A DNA stretch of 32,208 bases from Selenomonadaceae bacterium (GCA_017518105.1 JAFWWC010000013.1:1-32208); one strand, 5' to 3'. Counted from the first letter of the stretch, positions 1-7,362 are shown. Translations and numbers: made by a program. Notes: a model not told the origin generated them from the letters alone.

Positions 1-17
1 CGCCGAAGGGCTTTTTT
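1..17 (-). terminator. partial terminator of the leftmost peptide gene
   Basis: Read on the minus strand, the bases after the stop of the 36-347 gene run into an A-rich stretch and then AAAAGCCCTTCGGCG, where the window ends. The same 15 bases form the first arm of the hairpin after the third peptide gene (5239-5272). This is probably the first arm of an equivalent terminator, with the second arm lying outside the window. Confidence 0.5.
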
Positions 18-35
18 AATGTTTTGCGTTATGAA

Positions 36-347
36 TTAGCGGATAATCTTCGTTCCGTTCTCTGCGTCGAAATTTTTCCAGAATTCGTCGCGGGTAATCG
101 TGTTGCCGCTCTTGTCGGTGTAAATGTTGCCGTTAATTATGCCGCCGTTGTCCTTGTAGCCCGCGTAGCCCATTTTGTGGAGCATGTTGCGCACGGGTGC
201 CGAGCTGAGTGCGTCTTCTGCGCTCAAAAGTCCGCGCTTGTACAATTCGTCGCCGTCAGCGAACGTTTCGAGCCTTGTGCCGCCCGCCACGCCGTCAAGT
301 TCCTCGTCGCTCAACACTTCGTCCTTCAAAATCTTCTCGTCAGCCAT
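36..347 (-). CDS. double-glycine leader peptide precursor (peptide 1)
   Basis: A 103-aa precursor starting at ATG 347, preceded by GGAGG. A reading frame extends further upstream, but it would cover the conserved promoter and 5' region, so the internal ATG is chosen. The first ~23 residues contain KDEVLSDEELDGVAGG, the acidic helix plus VAGG typical of leaders cut by C39-type peptidases. The ~80-residue remainder has no cysteine and ends with a TITRDEFWKNFDAENG segment that resembles VSREDAWKHINAQFG in peptide 3. Peptides 1 and 3 are therefore related in both leader and core. The role is unknown: a secreted bacteriocin-like or signalling peptide is an inference. No C39 protease, cyclase or immunity gene is recognisable nearby. 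The gene is divergent from the TPR gene at 504. Confidence 0.75.
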   Translation of the reverse strand: MADEKILKDEVLSDEELDGVAGGTRLETFADGDELYKRGLLSAEDALSSAPVRNMLHKMGYAGYKDNGGIINGNIYTDKSGNTITRDEFWKNFDAENGTKIIR

Positions 348-437
348 TTTTATCAACCTCCAAATCGTTTTCTGCTTCTTATACGTTGAATTTCCGATTT
401 CGTTACAAACTTTAGCAAAAATTTTTTTCGCGGTCAA
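348..437 (-). promoter_or_regulatory. conserved promoter and 5' UTR of peptide 1
   Basis: On the minus strand, TTGACC (432-437), 17 bases, TAAAGT (409-414), then a ~60-base transcribed leader ending in TTGGAGGTTGATA just before the ATG. The leader contains GTAACGAAATC, CAACGTATAAGA and GCAGAAAA blocks. They recur in the same order before the genes at 4377 and 4883. Confidence 0.75.
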
Positions 438-503
438 CGAAATTTTTTTAGGGCAGGAAATTTGCTTCAAGTACAGAAAAAATCTTCGCAAGGAGGGATT
501 TAT

Positions 504-1928
504 ATGGGAAAAATCTTTAGACGAATCGTTTCTACGCTGTTTATAATCGGATTTTTGCTCGTCAATGCCGTTTCACACGCCGAAATTTACACTGGCGAAG
601 GTTCTTACGTCATGAGCGAGGGAGAAAATCTCGGCGTCGCTAAAGAACGCGCTAAAGCCGACGCTATGCGCAATGCTTGCGAAAAAGCTGGCACTTATGT
701 TAAAAGTTATTCGCGAGCAAGGGATTTGGAGCTTGAAGAAGACATTATCGAGACGATGACCGCAAATATCATCAAGTTGGTTGAAAATCCGCATTTCTAT
801 CCGCTTGAAGAGGTCGATAACTTGGAAGGCGTCTTGATTCGCGTCACTGTTAAGGCTCAAATCGATGATTCCGATATAAATCGCTGGCTGAAAAAGGATG
901 AACAGCAAAAATCTGAGCTTGTATCGCAAATGGAAGCCCTGCGCAAGGCAAATGAGGAGCAAGCTCGCCAAATCGCTGAATTGAAACGCCAATTAGCCAA
1001 TAATCCGCAAGATAAGGAACTAATCACTCAAAAATTTGAAAACGAGGATAAAATCTTCCTGTCGAATCAAAAAGTAGAAGAGGCGACAAGGCTTTGGGAA
1101 AATGGCAAATACGAAGACGCGATAAAACTTTGCAATGAAGCTCTTGATTTGAATTCAGACAATGAATTTGCTTATTTAAGACGTGGTGCCGCTTATTCTG
1201 ATTTAGGACAATACGAGCGGGCTTTAAAAGACTTTGACAAGTCGATTGAACTAAATCCGAATTTTAATATAGCGTACCACAATCGTGGACTCGCTTATCA
1301 AAGATTAAACCAATATGATCGGGCTATTTCCGATTACAACAAGGCTATTCAACTTAATCCTAACTTTTACATGCCTTACAACAATCGCGGCAACATTTAT
1401 AGTAACTTAAAACAATATGAGCAGGCGATTCAAGATTATAACAAAGCGATTCAACTCAATCCGAATTCTTATCAGACATATAACAATCGCGGTCTCGCCT
1501 ATTCAGAAGACTTTAAGCAATATGAGAGGGCGATTTCAGACTTCAACAAGGCTCTTGAATTTAAACAGCATGAAGTTATTTACACCAACCGCGGCAATGC
1601 TTATCGTTATTTAAAACAATACGAGCGGGCAATTCAAGACTATGATAAGGCTATCGAACTCAATCCGAATTATGATATGGCGTACAACAATCGCGGACTT
1701 GCTTATAAAAATCTCGGACAATACGAACGTGCGATTCAAGACTTTAACAAGGCTATTGAACTCAATCCGAAATATTTTTATGCTTACTACAATCGCGGTT
1801 GGGTTTATTATTTCTTAAAACAATATCAGCAAGCTTTAAAAGATTTTGACAAGGCTCTAGAAATCAATCCGAACAATACAAATGCAAAAAATAGTCGTGC
1901 CGTTTGCCTTAAAGCAATGGGTAGATAA
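504..1928 (+). CDS. secreted LPP20-like / TPR repeat protein
   Basis: A 474-aa protein. ATG 504 is chosen because GGAGGG lies six bases upstream; an earlier ATG at 462 has no such site and would put residues ahead of the signal peptide. Residues ~1-27 are a signal peptide ending in SHA. Residues ~30-125 (GEGSYVMSEGENLGVAKERAKADAM...) resemble the LPP20/FlgT-type N-terminal domain of envelope proteins. Residues ~130-170 are a charged predicted coiled coil rich in E, K, Q and R. From ~190 to the end there are about eight 34-residue tetratricopeptide repeats with the pattern NRGxAYxxLxQYxxAIxDxxKAIxLNP. It is probably a periplasmic or envelope scaffold; the partner is unknown. It is divergent from peptide gene 1, and a terminator follows at 2003. 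Confidence 0.85.
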   Translation: MGKIFRRIVSTLFIIGFLLVNAVSHAEIYTGEGSYVMSEGENLGVAKERAKADAMRNACEKAGTYVKSYSRARDLELEEDIIETMTANIIKLVENPHFYPLEEVDNLEGVLIRVTVKAQIDDSDINRWLKKDEQQKSELVSQMEALRKANEEQARQIAELKRQLANNPQDKELITQKFENEDKIFLSNQKVEEATRLWENGKYEDAIKLCNEALDLNSDNEFAYLRRGAAYSDLGQYERALKDFDKSIELNPNFNIAYHNRGLAYQRLNQYDRAISDYNKAIQLNPNFYMPYNNRGNIYSNLKQYEQAIQDYNKAIQLNPNSYQTYNNRGLAYSEDFKQYERAISDFNKALEFKQHEVIYTNRGNAYRYLKQYERAIQDYDKAIELNPNYDMAYNNRGLAYKNLGQYERAIQDFNKAIELNPKYFYAYYNRGWVYYFLKQYQQALKDFDKALEINPNNTNAKNSRAVCLKAMGR

Positions 1929-1951
1929 ATTTTAATGCTGACGATAAAAAA

Positions 1952-2083
1952 ATCCGATATTTCGGATAAAAATCCTGTATGCTGGATTTTTCAGCCTATC
2001 TCAAGCCCTGAACAGGGGCTTTTTTTATTGTTTCGCATAATGACGCCATTTAACCACTTGAAAAATCCGGTATTTCGGATTTT
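1952..2083. repeat. pair of similar AT-rich hairpins
   Basis: Two related inverted repeats lie between the TPR gene and mtaD: ATCCGATATTTCGGAT at 1952-1967 and AAAATCCG-N6-CGGATTTT at 2062-2083. Both share the ATCCG/CGGAT arms around a TATT centre. They flank the terminator at 2003-2027. Function is unknown. Confidence 0.6.
2003..2027 (+). terminator. rho-independent terminator after the TPR gene
   Basis: AGCCCTG, a short AA loop, then CAGGGGCT (one bulged G) followed by a run of seven T. It lies about 75 bases past the TPR stop codon. Confidence 0.8.
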
Positions 2084-2134
2084 CCGTTTTGACCCTCAAA
2101 ATCGCCCTCAAAACCCGTTTCAAGCAAATTTTCG

Positions 2135-2163
2135 TTGCAAAATCATTTTTCGGCGCGTATGAT
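2135..2163 (+). promoter_or_regulatory. promoter of mtaD
   Basis: TTGCAA (2135-2140), 17-base spacer, TATGAT (2158-2163), 27 bases before the mtaD start. This is a good sigma-70-type match. Confidence 0.65.
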
Positions 2164-2190
2164 ATTCAAAAACAGAAATGAGGTATGAAA

Positions 2191-3474
2191 ATGGCTAATG
2201 AATTCGTGATTCAAGGCGTAAAACTCTTAAAACCCTCCGGCGAGGTCGTCACGGCTAATATTTTCGTTTCCGGCGATAAAATTTCTAAAATCTCCGCCGA
2301 TGAACCCGCAAATACTAAAATTATCGACGGCAAAGGCAAATTCGCCACTCCAGGACTCGTAAACGCCCATACGCACGCCTCGATGACCCTTCTACGCAGT
2401 TATTCCGATGATAAAGCCCTTATGGACTGGCTAAACAAGGATATTTGGCCTATCGAAGACAAAATGACCCGTCAAGATATTTATTGGGGCGCAAAATTGG
2501 CGGCGGTCGAGATGATTCGCGGCGGAACGACTGCTTTTGCCGATATGTACGGTCCTTGCATGGAAGAAGTCGCTAAAGTCGTCGACGAATCGGGCTTGCG
2601 CGGAAGTTTGAGCCAAGGTCTTATCAGTTTTGCCAACGGCGATAAAAAATTAGCCTCGAACGTCGAACTTTACAAGAATTTTCACGGCGCGGCGGACGGC
2701 AGGATAACAATTATGCTCGGACCACACGCGATTTACACTTGCCCGCCCGATTACCTTAAAAAAGTCGTCGTTGAGGCTGAAAAACTCGGCGCGGAAATTC
2801 ATATGCACATGAACGAGACTAAAACCGAAATTGAAGACTGTTTGAAGAATTATGGCAAGCGACCGTTTGAAGTCGTCGCTGAAACTGGGCTTTTGGATTG
2901 CGGAATGCTCGCGGCGCACTGTGTTTGGCTAAGCGACGCCGAAATTGACATTATGCGCAAAAAAAATGTCCGAGTGGCGCATAATCCAGGCTCGAACATG
3001 AAATTGGCTAGCGGAATTGCTCCCGTGACCAAACTTTTATCGGAAAATGTGACGGTTGCCCTTGGGACTGACGGCGCGTCGTCGAATAATAACCTTGACA
3101 TGCTTGAGGAAGTCAGATTGGCGGCGTTGTTGGCGAAAGTCGACACGTTAGACCCGTTAGCGGTTCCGGCGGCGCAATCTTTGCAAATGGCAACGGAATT
3201 CGGCGCAAAGGCTCTGAATTTGGCTAAAGTCGGGCGACTTGAGGCGGGATTTAAGGCTGACATCGTGCTTTGGGATATGGGCGGCGTCGATTGGCAACCG
3301 AATTATAATCCGGCGTCGCTTTTGGTGTATTCGGCGAACTCCTCGGCGGCTGATACCGTGATTGTTGACGGAAAAATATTAATGCAGGGTCGCGAACTGA
3401 AAACTTTGGACGAGGAAAAAATTATCGCGGAGTTTACGGCGTGTGCTAATCGTTTGACCGGAAAAAATTCCTAA
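2191..3474 (+). CDS. mtaD: 5-methylthioadenosine / S-adenosylhomocysteine deaminase
   Basis: A 427-aa amidohydrolase-superfamily enzyme, full length for the MtaD/DadD family, predicted to deaminate MTA, SAH and related adenosines in the cytosol as part of purine and methyl-cycle salvage. Metal-binding residues are visible: NAHTHASM near residues 59-65, HMHMNET, AAHCVW and GTDGASSNN. The N- and C-terminal beta-sandwich segments (FVIQGVKLL..., ADIVLWD) are also present. ATG 2191 is preferred over ATG 2185 because GAGGT is six bases upstream of 2191 but touches 2185. The 3' end overlaps the convergent deacetylase gene by 29 bases. Confidence 0.9.
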   Translation: MANEFVIQGVKLLKPSGEVVTANIFVSGDKISKISADEPANTKIIDGKGKFATPGLVNAHTHASMTLLRSYSDDKALMDWLNKDIWPIEDKMTRQDIYWGAKLAAVEMIRGGTTAFADMYGPCMEEVAKVVDESGLRGSLSQGLISFANGDKKLASNVELYKNFHGAADGRITIMLGPHAIYTCPPDYLKKVVVEAEKLGAEIHMHMNETKTEIEDCLKNYGKRPFEVVAETGLLDCGMLAAHCVWLSDAEIDIMRKKNVRVAHNPGSNMKLASGIAPVTKLLSENVTVALGTDGASSNNNLDMLEEVRLAALLAKVDTLDPLAVPAAQSLQMATEFGAKALNLAKVGRLEAGFKADIVLWDMGGVDWQPNYNPASLLVYSANSSAADTVIVDGKILMQGRELKTLDEEKIIAEFTACANRLTGKNS

Positions 3475-4234
3475 TCTTAGCGAAAAATTCTGCTTTGAAC
3501 AGTCGGAATTTAAATTCAGTCAAACCGAAGCGCGGCTTGCGAATATGCACGCGATAAAGTTCATAAGGATTCGTTTTAAGGGTATTCAAGCCCGCATCGC
3601 CAGTTACAGCGGTCAAATAATTTTCTTCCTTTAAAATCTCGACCAAATCGGAATTAAAAGCCCCGTTCGGATAAGAAAAGCTGTAAATCGTCTCAAGCCC
3701 GCTCCACTCCAAGAAAATTTTCGATTCTTTAATCTGTCGGAGTTGAGTATTTTTATCTAAAGCGGTTAAATCCAAATGGTCAGCGGTATGCGAACCGATT
3801 TCGATACCATATTGCTGCATAACCTTGAGTTGATTGAGCTTGAGGTAATTTTTTTGCCCGATTTGGTTAGTGATGACGTAAACAACGGCTTTCATGTCGT
3901 GCGCCTTCAAAATCGGGAACATTTCGGAAAAATTATCTTCGTAGCCGTCATCAAAGGTTAGGACGATTGGTTTATCAGGCAAATTGCCTTTACCGTGAAC
4001 GACGCGCATAAAATCCTGCAAAGTTATCGTGGTGTAGCCTTCTGACTGCAAATAATCGAGTTGAGCGGCTAAATCGGCTGGCGGCACGTTATAAATCTCA
4101 AAATCCGGGTCGAGCGGTTCATTAGTGACTTGATGATATTCGAGAATTGGAAAACCTTCGGGCTTTGGCAGAAAAAAGATAATCGCCGCGAGTAATGAGC
4201 TTAAGATAAGAAAAATGATAGCGATGATGCGCAA
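3446..4234 (-). CDS. membrane-anchored polysaccharide deacetylase (CE4 family)
   Basis: A 262-aa protein with a single hydrophobic N-terminal segment (residues ~2-23) acting as anchor or uncleaved signal, followed by a NodB-type deacetylase domain. Visible motifs are PILEYHQV, TFDDGYEDN (metal-binding Asp pair) and SHTADH (H-x3-H metal ligands). It likely removes acetyl groups from a cell-envelope polysaccharide or peptidoglycan; the substrate cannot be told. TTG 4234 is chosen as start because GGAGGT sits seven bases upstream. ATG 4255 lies in frame but before that ribosome site. Its 3' end overlaps mtaD tail to tail. Confidence 0.85.
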   Translation of the reverse strand: MRIIAIIFLILSSLLAAIIFFLPKPEGFPILEYHQVTNEPLDPDFEIYNVPPADLAAQLDYLQSEGYTTITLQDFMRVVHGKGNLPDKPIVLTFDDGYEDNFSEMFPILKAHDMKAVVYVITNQIGQKNYLKLNQLKVMQQYGIEIGSHTADHLDLTALDKNTQLRQIKESKIFLEWSGLETIYSFSYPNGAFNSDLVEILKEENYLTAVTGDAGLNTLKTNPYELYRVHIRKPRFGLTEFKFRLFKAEFFAKIRNFFRSND

Positions 4235-4288
4235 AATAATCACCTCCGCGAACATTTTAACACGCCGCCGATATTTTAAAAAGATTCT

Positions 4289-4376
4289 TTGACTGCGGAA
4301 TATTTTTTGCTAAACTCTGTAACGAAATCAGAAATCAAACGTATAAGAGGCAGAAAATAAATTGGAGGTTGATATT
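4289..4376 (+). promoter_or_regulatory. conserved promoter and 5' UTR of peptide 2
   Basis: TTGACT (4289-4294), 16-base spacer, extended -10 TGCTAAACT (-10 hexamer at 4311-4316), then the conserved ~60-base leader with CTGTAACGAAATCAG, CAAACGTATAAGAGGCAG and TTGGAGGTTGATA. This copy is almost identical to the one at 4794-4882. Confidence 0.8.
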
Positions 4377-4754
4377 ATGGCAGGTTTAAAAGAACTTAAG
4401 GCAAGAATAGAGAGCGACAAGGCATTTGCGGCAAAATTCGTCAACGTGGAGAACGAAGCGCAGATAATCGCAATCGCGAAGGCTGAAGGCTACGACCTCG
4501 AACAGCTCAGCGACGAAGAACTTGACATGGTAGCGGCCGGCGGACTTTTCGGTTGGATCTCAAACGGAATAAAAAGCGTCGGCGGTTGGGTCAAAGACAA
4601 TATGGTAGATCCCTTGGTGGATGGGGCCGGCAACGTAGCCAAAAAAGGTGCAGAAACTGTCCTTGACGTAATGGGCGTCGACGACTTTGTTAAGAAAAAA
4701 ATCCCTTCCCCCGAAGACTTCAAGAATATCCATCTCACTAATAACAATCATTGA
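4377..4754 (+). CDS. Nif11-like leader peptide precursor (peptide 2)
   Basis: A 125-aa precursor starting at ATG 4377, seven bases after GGAGGT. ATG 4362 overlaps the ribosome site and is rejected. Residues ~1-56 match the Nif11-like RiPP leader pattern: LKELKARIESDKAFAAKF, an AKAEGYDL segment, then LSDEELDMVAAGG. The ~69-residue core starts LFGWISNGIKSVGGWVKDNM, is glycine-rich and amphipathic, and contains no cysteine, so thioether crosslinks of the lanthipeptide type are not expected. An unmodified bacteriocin-like peptide is one possibility. Known Nif11-like leaders guide modification or export; no dedicated enzyme is adjacent. It shares its promoter, leader sequence and LSDE(E/Q)LD..AGG motif with peptides 1 and 3. 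Confidence 0.8.
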   Translation: MAGLKELKARIESDKAFAAKFVNVENEAQIIAIAKAEGYDLEQLSDEELDMVAAGGLFGWISNGIKSVGGWVKDNMVDPLVDGAGNVAKKGAETVLDVMGVDDFVKKKIPSPEDFKNIHLTNNNH

Positions 4755-4764
4755 AACAAACACG

Positions 4765-4791
4765 GCCTCGACAGCGCGTCGGTGCTTTTTT
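4765..4791 (+). terminator. terminator after peptide 2
   Basis: GCCTCGAC, AGCGC loop, GTCGGTGC (one mismatch and one G-T pair), then six T. It ends three bases before the -35 box of the next peptide gene, so the two are probably separate transcription units. Confidence 0.65.
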
Positions 4792-4793
4792 AT

Positions 4794-4882
4794 TTGACGG
4801 CATAAATTTTTTTACTAAACTCTGTAACGAAATCAGAAATCAAACGTATAAGAGGCAGAAAATAAATTGGAGGCTGATAACA
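4794..4882 (+). promoter_or_regulatory. conserved promoter and 5' UTR of peptide 3
   Basis: TTGACG (4794-4799), 16-base spacer, TAAACT (4816-4821), then the same ~60-base leader as before peptide 2, ending TTGGAGGCTGATAACA before the ATG. Confidence 0.8.
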
Positions 4883-5221
4883 ATGGCAAACGAAATTTTG
4901 AAGGACGAAATCTTGAGCGACGAGCAACTCGACAACGTTGCGGGAGGTACTTTTGCGGAAAGTTATAGCGACGCTCAACAGTTTGAAAAACTCGGCGTAA
5001 AAATCTTCAAAAATGATTTGGTTGGCGTTCCGCTTCTCGACCCTGAAGGTTTCGTAAACCTGCGCGCAGCGTTTGATAAATACGGCGTCACAATCAAAGA
5101 CGATGGGAGCATTTGGGGCGACTTGACTGGCAAATCCAAAGCAAATCAATATTTTATCGGCGACAAGGAAGTCAGCCGCGAAGACGCCTGGAAACACATC
5201 AACGCGCAGTTCGGTAAGTAA
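4883..5221 (+). CDS. double-glycine leader peptide precursor (peptide 3)
   Basis: A 112-aa precursor starting at ATG 4883 after GGAGG. A longer frame from 4751 would run through the promoter and is rejected. The leader ANEILKDEILSDEQLDNVAGG is nearly the same as that of peptide 1. The ~90-residue core has no cysteine; its last third (DDGSIWGDLTGK ... VSREDAWKHINAQFG) aligns with the end of peptide 1. Processing after GG and export are inferred from the leader type only. The target or activity of the mature product is unknown. Confidence 0.75.
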   Translation: MANEILKDEILSDEQLDNVAGGTFAESYSDAQQFEKLGVKIFKNDLVGVPLLDPEGFVNLRAAFDKYGVTIKDDGSIWGDLTGKSKANQYFIGDKEVSREDAWKHINAQFGK

Positions 5222-5238
5222 AAAATCGTTTCAAAATC

Positions 5239-5272
5239 AAAAGCCCTTCGGCGAGTGTCGGAGGGCTTTTTG
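5239..5272. terminator. bidirectional terminator between peptide 3 and the prenyltransferase
   Basis: AAAAGCCCT ... AGGGCTTTTT hairpin with an inner TCGGCGAGTGTCGG segment. A-run and T-run on opposite sides allow it to work for the plus-strand peptide gene and for the convergent minus-strand gene ending at 5274. Confidence 0.8.
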
Positions 5273-5273
5273 A

Positions 5274-6113
5274 TTAGTAGCTTAGCCACGTGAAGATAAA
5301 GATTGCGATAGAAACAATACCGTTGCGCATGAAATAGGCTTGAGTAACCTCGCGATAGTCATTGGGGCGAACGATGGCATGTTGATAGACCAAAGCAAGA
5401 GCCGCAATCGCCACGCCGACGAAATAAAGCTTGCCCAAGCCGAGCATAAGCCCGACGATAACAAAACAGGCAATCGACACGACGTGAAGTCCGCGAGCAA
5501 TGTTTAGGGCACCCGCCGCTCCGTACTTAGTCGCTAGGGAGTGGAGATGTTGTGACTTGTCAAATTTTTCGTCCTGAGCACCGTAAACCGCGTCGAATGC
5601 TCCAATCCACAACGCCACTGCCACGCACAAGATTATCATCGGCAAGGAGATTGATTCAGTCAAAGCGACCCACGCGCCCGCCGGAGCCATTGCGATTGCC
5701 ACGCCCAAAAATAAATGACACCACGCGGTAAATCGTTTCGTGAACGGGTAGATGATGAACGGAACCGCCGCCACCGGCAAAAGCTTTAAGCATATCGGCG
5801 GAAGTTGTGCGACTGTCACGACTAAAACTATCATACACAAAGCCACGAAGATTAACGCCTCGCCTTTGGTGACTTCGCCGCGAACCATTGCCCGATAAGA
5901 TAGCCGCGGTTGCAACTTGTCGTATTTCAAGTCGGCTATGTTGTCTATGACGATTGCTGCCCACCGCGCCGACGTTATCGCGACTAAGATTAAAACTACC
6001 GTCCAAAAGTCCGGCTGACCATTCGTTGCCATGAAGGAGCTTGCTAAGGCGAACGGCAGACTAAATATCGTGTGCGGCAAGGCGACGTTGTTTGCATGAG
6101 CTTTTAATTTCAT
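5274..6113 (-). CDS. UbiA-family polyprenyltransferase (MqnP-like)
   Basis: A 279-aa integral membrane protein with about eight hydrophobic helices. The two aspartate-rich motifs of the UbiA superfamily are seen: DNIADLKYD (residues ~57-65) and DAVYGAQDEKFD (~174-185); these bind the prenyl diphosphate through magnesium. The second motif has the DxxYxxQDxxFD form typical of the group that includes MqnP, the prenyltransferase of the futalosine menaquinone route. That assignment is by family resemblance, since no other menaquinone gene is in the window. Attachment of a polyprenyl tail to a quinone precursor would fit with glpABC upstream, which passes electrons to menaquinone. The start ATG overlaps the stop of the preceding kinase-like gene (ATGA), suggesting translational coupling. 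Confidence 0.8.
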   Translation of the reverse strand: MKLKAHANNVALPHTIFSLPFALASSFMATNGQPDFWTVVLILVAITSARWAAIVIDNIADLKYDKLQPRLSYRAMVRGEVTKGEALIFVALCMIVLVVTVAQLPPICLKLLPVAAVPFIIYPFTKRFTAWCHLFLGVAIAMAPAGAWVALTESISLPMIILCVAVALWIGAFDAVYGAQDEKFDKSQHLHSLATKYGAAGALNIARGLHVVSIACFVIVGLMLGLGKLYFVGVAIAALALVYQHAIVRPNDYREVTQAYFMRNGIVSIAIFIFTWLSY

Positions 6114-6862
6114 TGCCTCGCGAAGTCACCGTCCGATAAAAGCTTCCACGTCTCGTCAGCCCGCGCAGAGTTCTTTAAGACGCGTTCAATATTTTTGCTG
6201 TCGCTGAAGTCGAAGAACCTTTCCGCCTCCTCACGAGACTTGCCGCCCGCGACCTTGCGATTAATCAGCCGCTCGCGTAAAAGCTCCGGCGCGGCGTCAA
6301 TGAAAACGGAGTAATCACTTAGCACGCGGACATTAGTCCAGCCCGCCTCTTTTAGCAGAAGATAATTTCCTTCAAGCAAAATGATGTCGTCCTCAACGCT
6401 CCAATAATCGGGCAACACGTCATGTATCCTGCGGTCGTAAATATTCCAGTCGGTTCCTTCCTGCCGAACCGCACGAATCTTATCAACGAGCAAGTCCACG
6501 TCGAAGGTTTCAGGCGCGCCCTTAACGTCACGCATTAAAATTTGTTCGCCGTCGCGTTCAATCGTCGTGATGTTCATGTAAGCCGCCGTAAAGTGATAGC
6601 CGTCAATGCCGAGTGCGCGAATCGGGTCGACCTCGTTTGAACGGTCGCGGCTTAGCTTCTCCAGGAACTGTGCAAGCGTCGACTTTCCAGCTCCGGGCGG
6701 CGCGACGAGGTAGGCGATAACTTTCCTGTCCATTGTCATCTTTAAATCGGTCAGCTCGTGCAGGAACGGCATAAAGATTTCTTCGACCGCCGCCTCAGTG
6801 AATTTGACCTCCTGCCACAGCCCGTTGACTTCCATTTTGTACGTTAGAAATCTTTTCTCCAT
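6110..6862 (-). CDS. nucleoside/nucleotide kinase-family P-loop protein
   Basis: A 250-aa protein of the uridine kinase / pantothenate kinase-like P-loop group (YggC-like). The Walker A motif APPGAGKST is at residues ~54-62. A downstream IDGYHF segment and a later DDIILLEGNYLLL (Walker B-like strand with the substrate-pocket Glu) fit this family. The substrate is not known: a nucleoside or a sugar is possible. ATG 6862 is preferred over an in-frame GTG at 6883, because the AGGAGG site lies between them. It sits 17 bases after the deaminase-like gene and overlaps the prenyltransferase start by four bases, so the genes are probably co-transcribed. Confidence 0.75.
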   Translation of the reverse strand: MEKRFLTYKMEVNGLWQEVKFTEAAVEEIFMPFLHELTDLKMTMDRKVIAYLVAPPGAGKSTLAQFLEKLSRDRSNEVDPIRALGIDGYHFTAAYMNITTIERDGEQILMRDVKGAPETFDVDLLVDKIRAVRQEGTDWNIYDRRIHDVLPDYWSVEDDIILLEGNYLLLKEAGWTNVRVLSDYSVFIDAAPELLRERLINRKVAGGKSREEAERFFDFSDSKNIERVLKNSARADETWKLLSDGDFARQ

Positions 6863-6879
6863 GACTCCTCCTAAATCGG

Positions 6880-7275
6880 TCACTTAAGATTATCGGGACC
6901 GAAACTCATTGGCAAAAGTTCTTCGAGCGTTTTTTCAACATAATCGGTCGGAGATTTCGCCATGATAATCAAAAGTTTTTTGGGATTGGCGAATTCGCGC
7001 ATTACCTGACGACATGTTCCGCCTGGAGGACAATAATCCGTTATGACACCATTTGCCCCGCCAACGGTCGCTACCGCGCAAATTTGGCGTTCGCCCTCGG
7101 CTATCGCGTGAAAGATTGCATTCCGTATGGCGCACATTCCTGCGGTATAGTCAGAGTTCTCGACATTAACGCCCGTGTAAATTTTTCCAGAAGTGCAAAG
7201 CACTGCCGCCGCCACTTTGAAATTTGAGTACGGCGCGTAAGCATTTTTTTGAACGTCTAGCGCACGTTGAATCAA
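6880..7275 (-). CDS. degenerate cytidine deaminase homologue, probable pseudoenzyme
   Basis: A 131-aa frame opened by TTG 7275. The fold-level similarity to cytidine deaminase is clear: AYAPYSNFKVAAAVL, YTGVNVENSDY, CRQVMREF and TLEELLPMSFGPDNL all align with the tetrameric Cda family. The active site is damaged. The family motif CAE (zinc ligand plus catalytic Glu) reads CAI, and the family PCGxC reads PGGTC, so one zinc-ligand Cys is Gly; a Cys three residues earlier (YCPPGG) might or might not compensate. Ordinary deaminase activity is not expected. There is no good ribosome site before the TTG. The frame continues upstream through one TAA into a signal peptide (7306-7362), so this is probably the body of a formerly exported protein. 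Confidence 0.7.
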   Translation of the reverse strand: MIQRALDVQKNAYAPYSNFKVAAAVLCTSGKIYTGVNVENSDYTAGMCAIRNAIFHAIAEGERQICAVATVGGANGVITDYCPPGGTCRQVMREFANPKKLLIIMAKSPTDYVEKTLEELLPMSFGPDNLK

Positions 7276-7302
7276 TTCTTCGCGATTGACTTTGACTTCA
7301 GC

Positions 7303-7362
7303 TTAGGCGACATTCGTCAGAAATAAAAACGCCGCCAAAACACTTGCTAAAAAAATCTTCAT
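7303..7362 (-). pseudogene. signal-peptide ORF cut off from the deaminase homologue by TAA
   Basis: ATG 7362 has a strong GGAGG site about seven bases upstream and encodes MKIFLASVLAAFLFLTNVA, a typical signal peptide, then stops at TAA (7305-7303). The very next codons in the same frame read AEVKVNREELIQRAL and run into the deaminase homologue. Reading the stop as any residue x gives VA-x-A followed by E, the A-x-A pattern of signal peptidase I sites. The ATG is 21 bases after the glpC stop, so the gene is probably transcribed with glp. A sequencing error at this codon is the main alternative. Confidence 0.7.

Noticed and set aside
1952..2083. CRISPR-like repeats
   Set aside because: Only two dissimilar hairpin units with no regular spacing and no cas genes.
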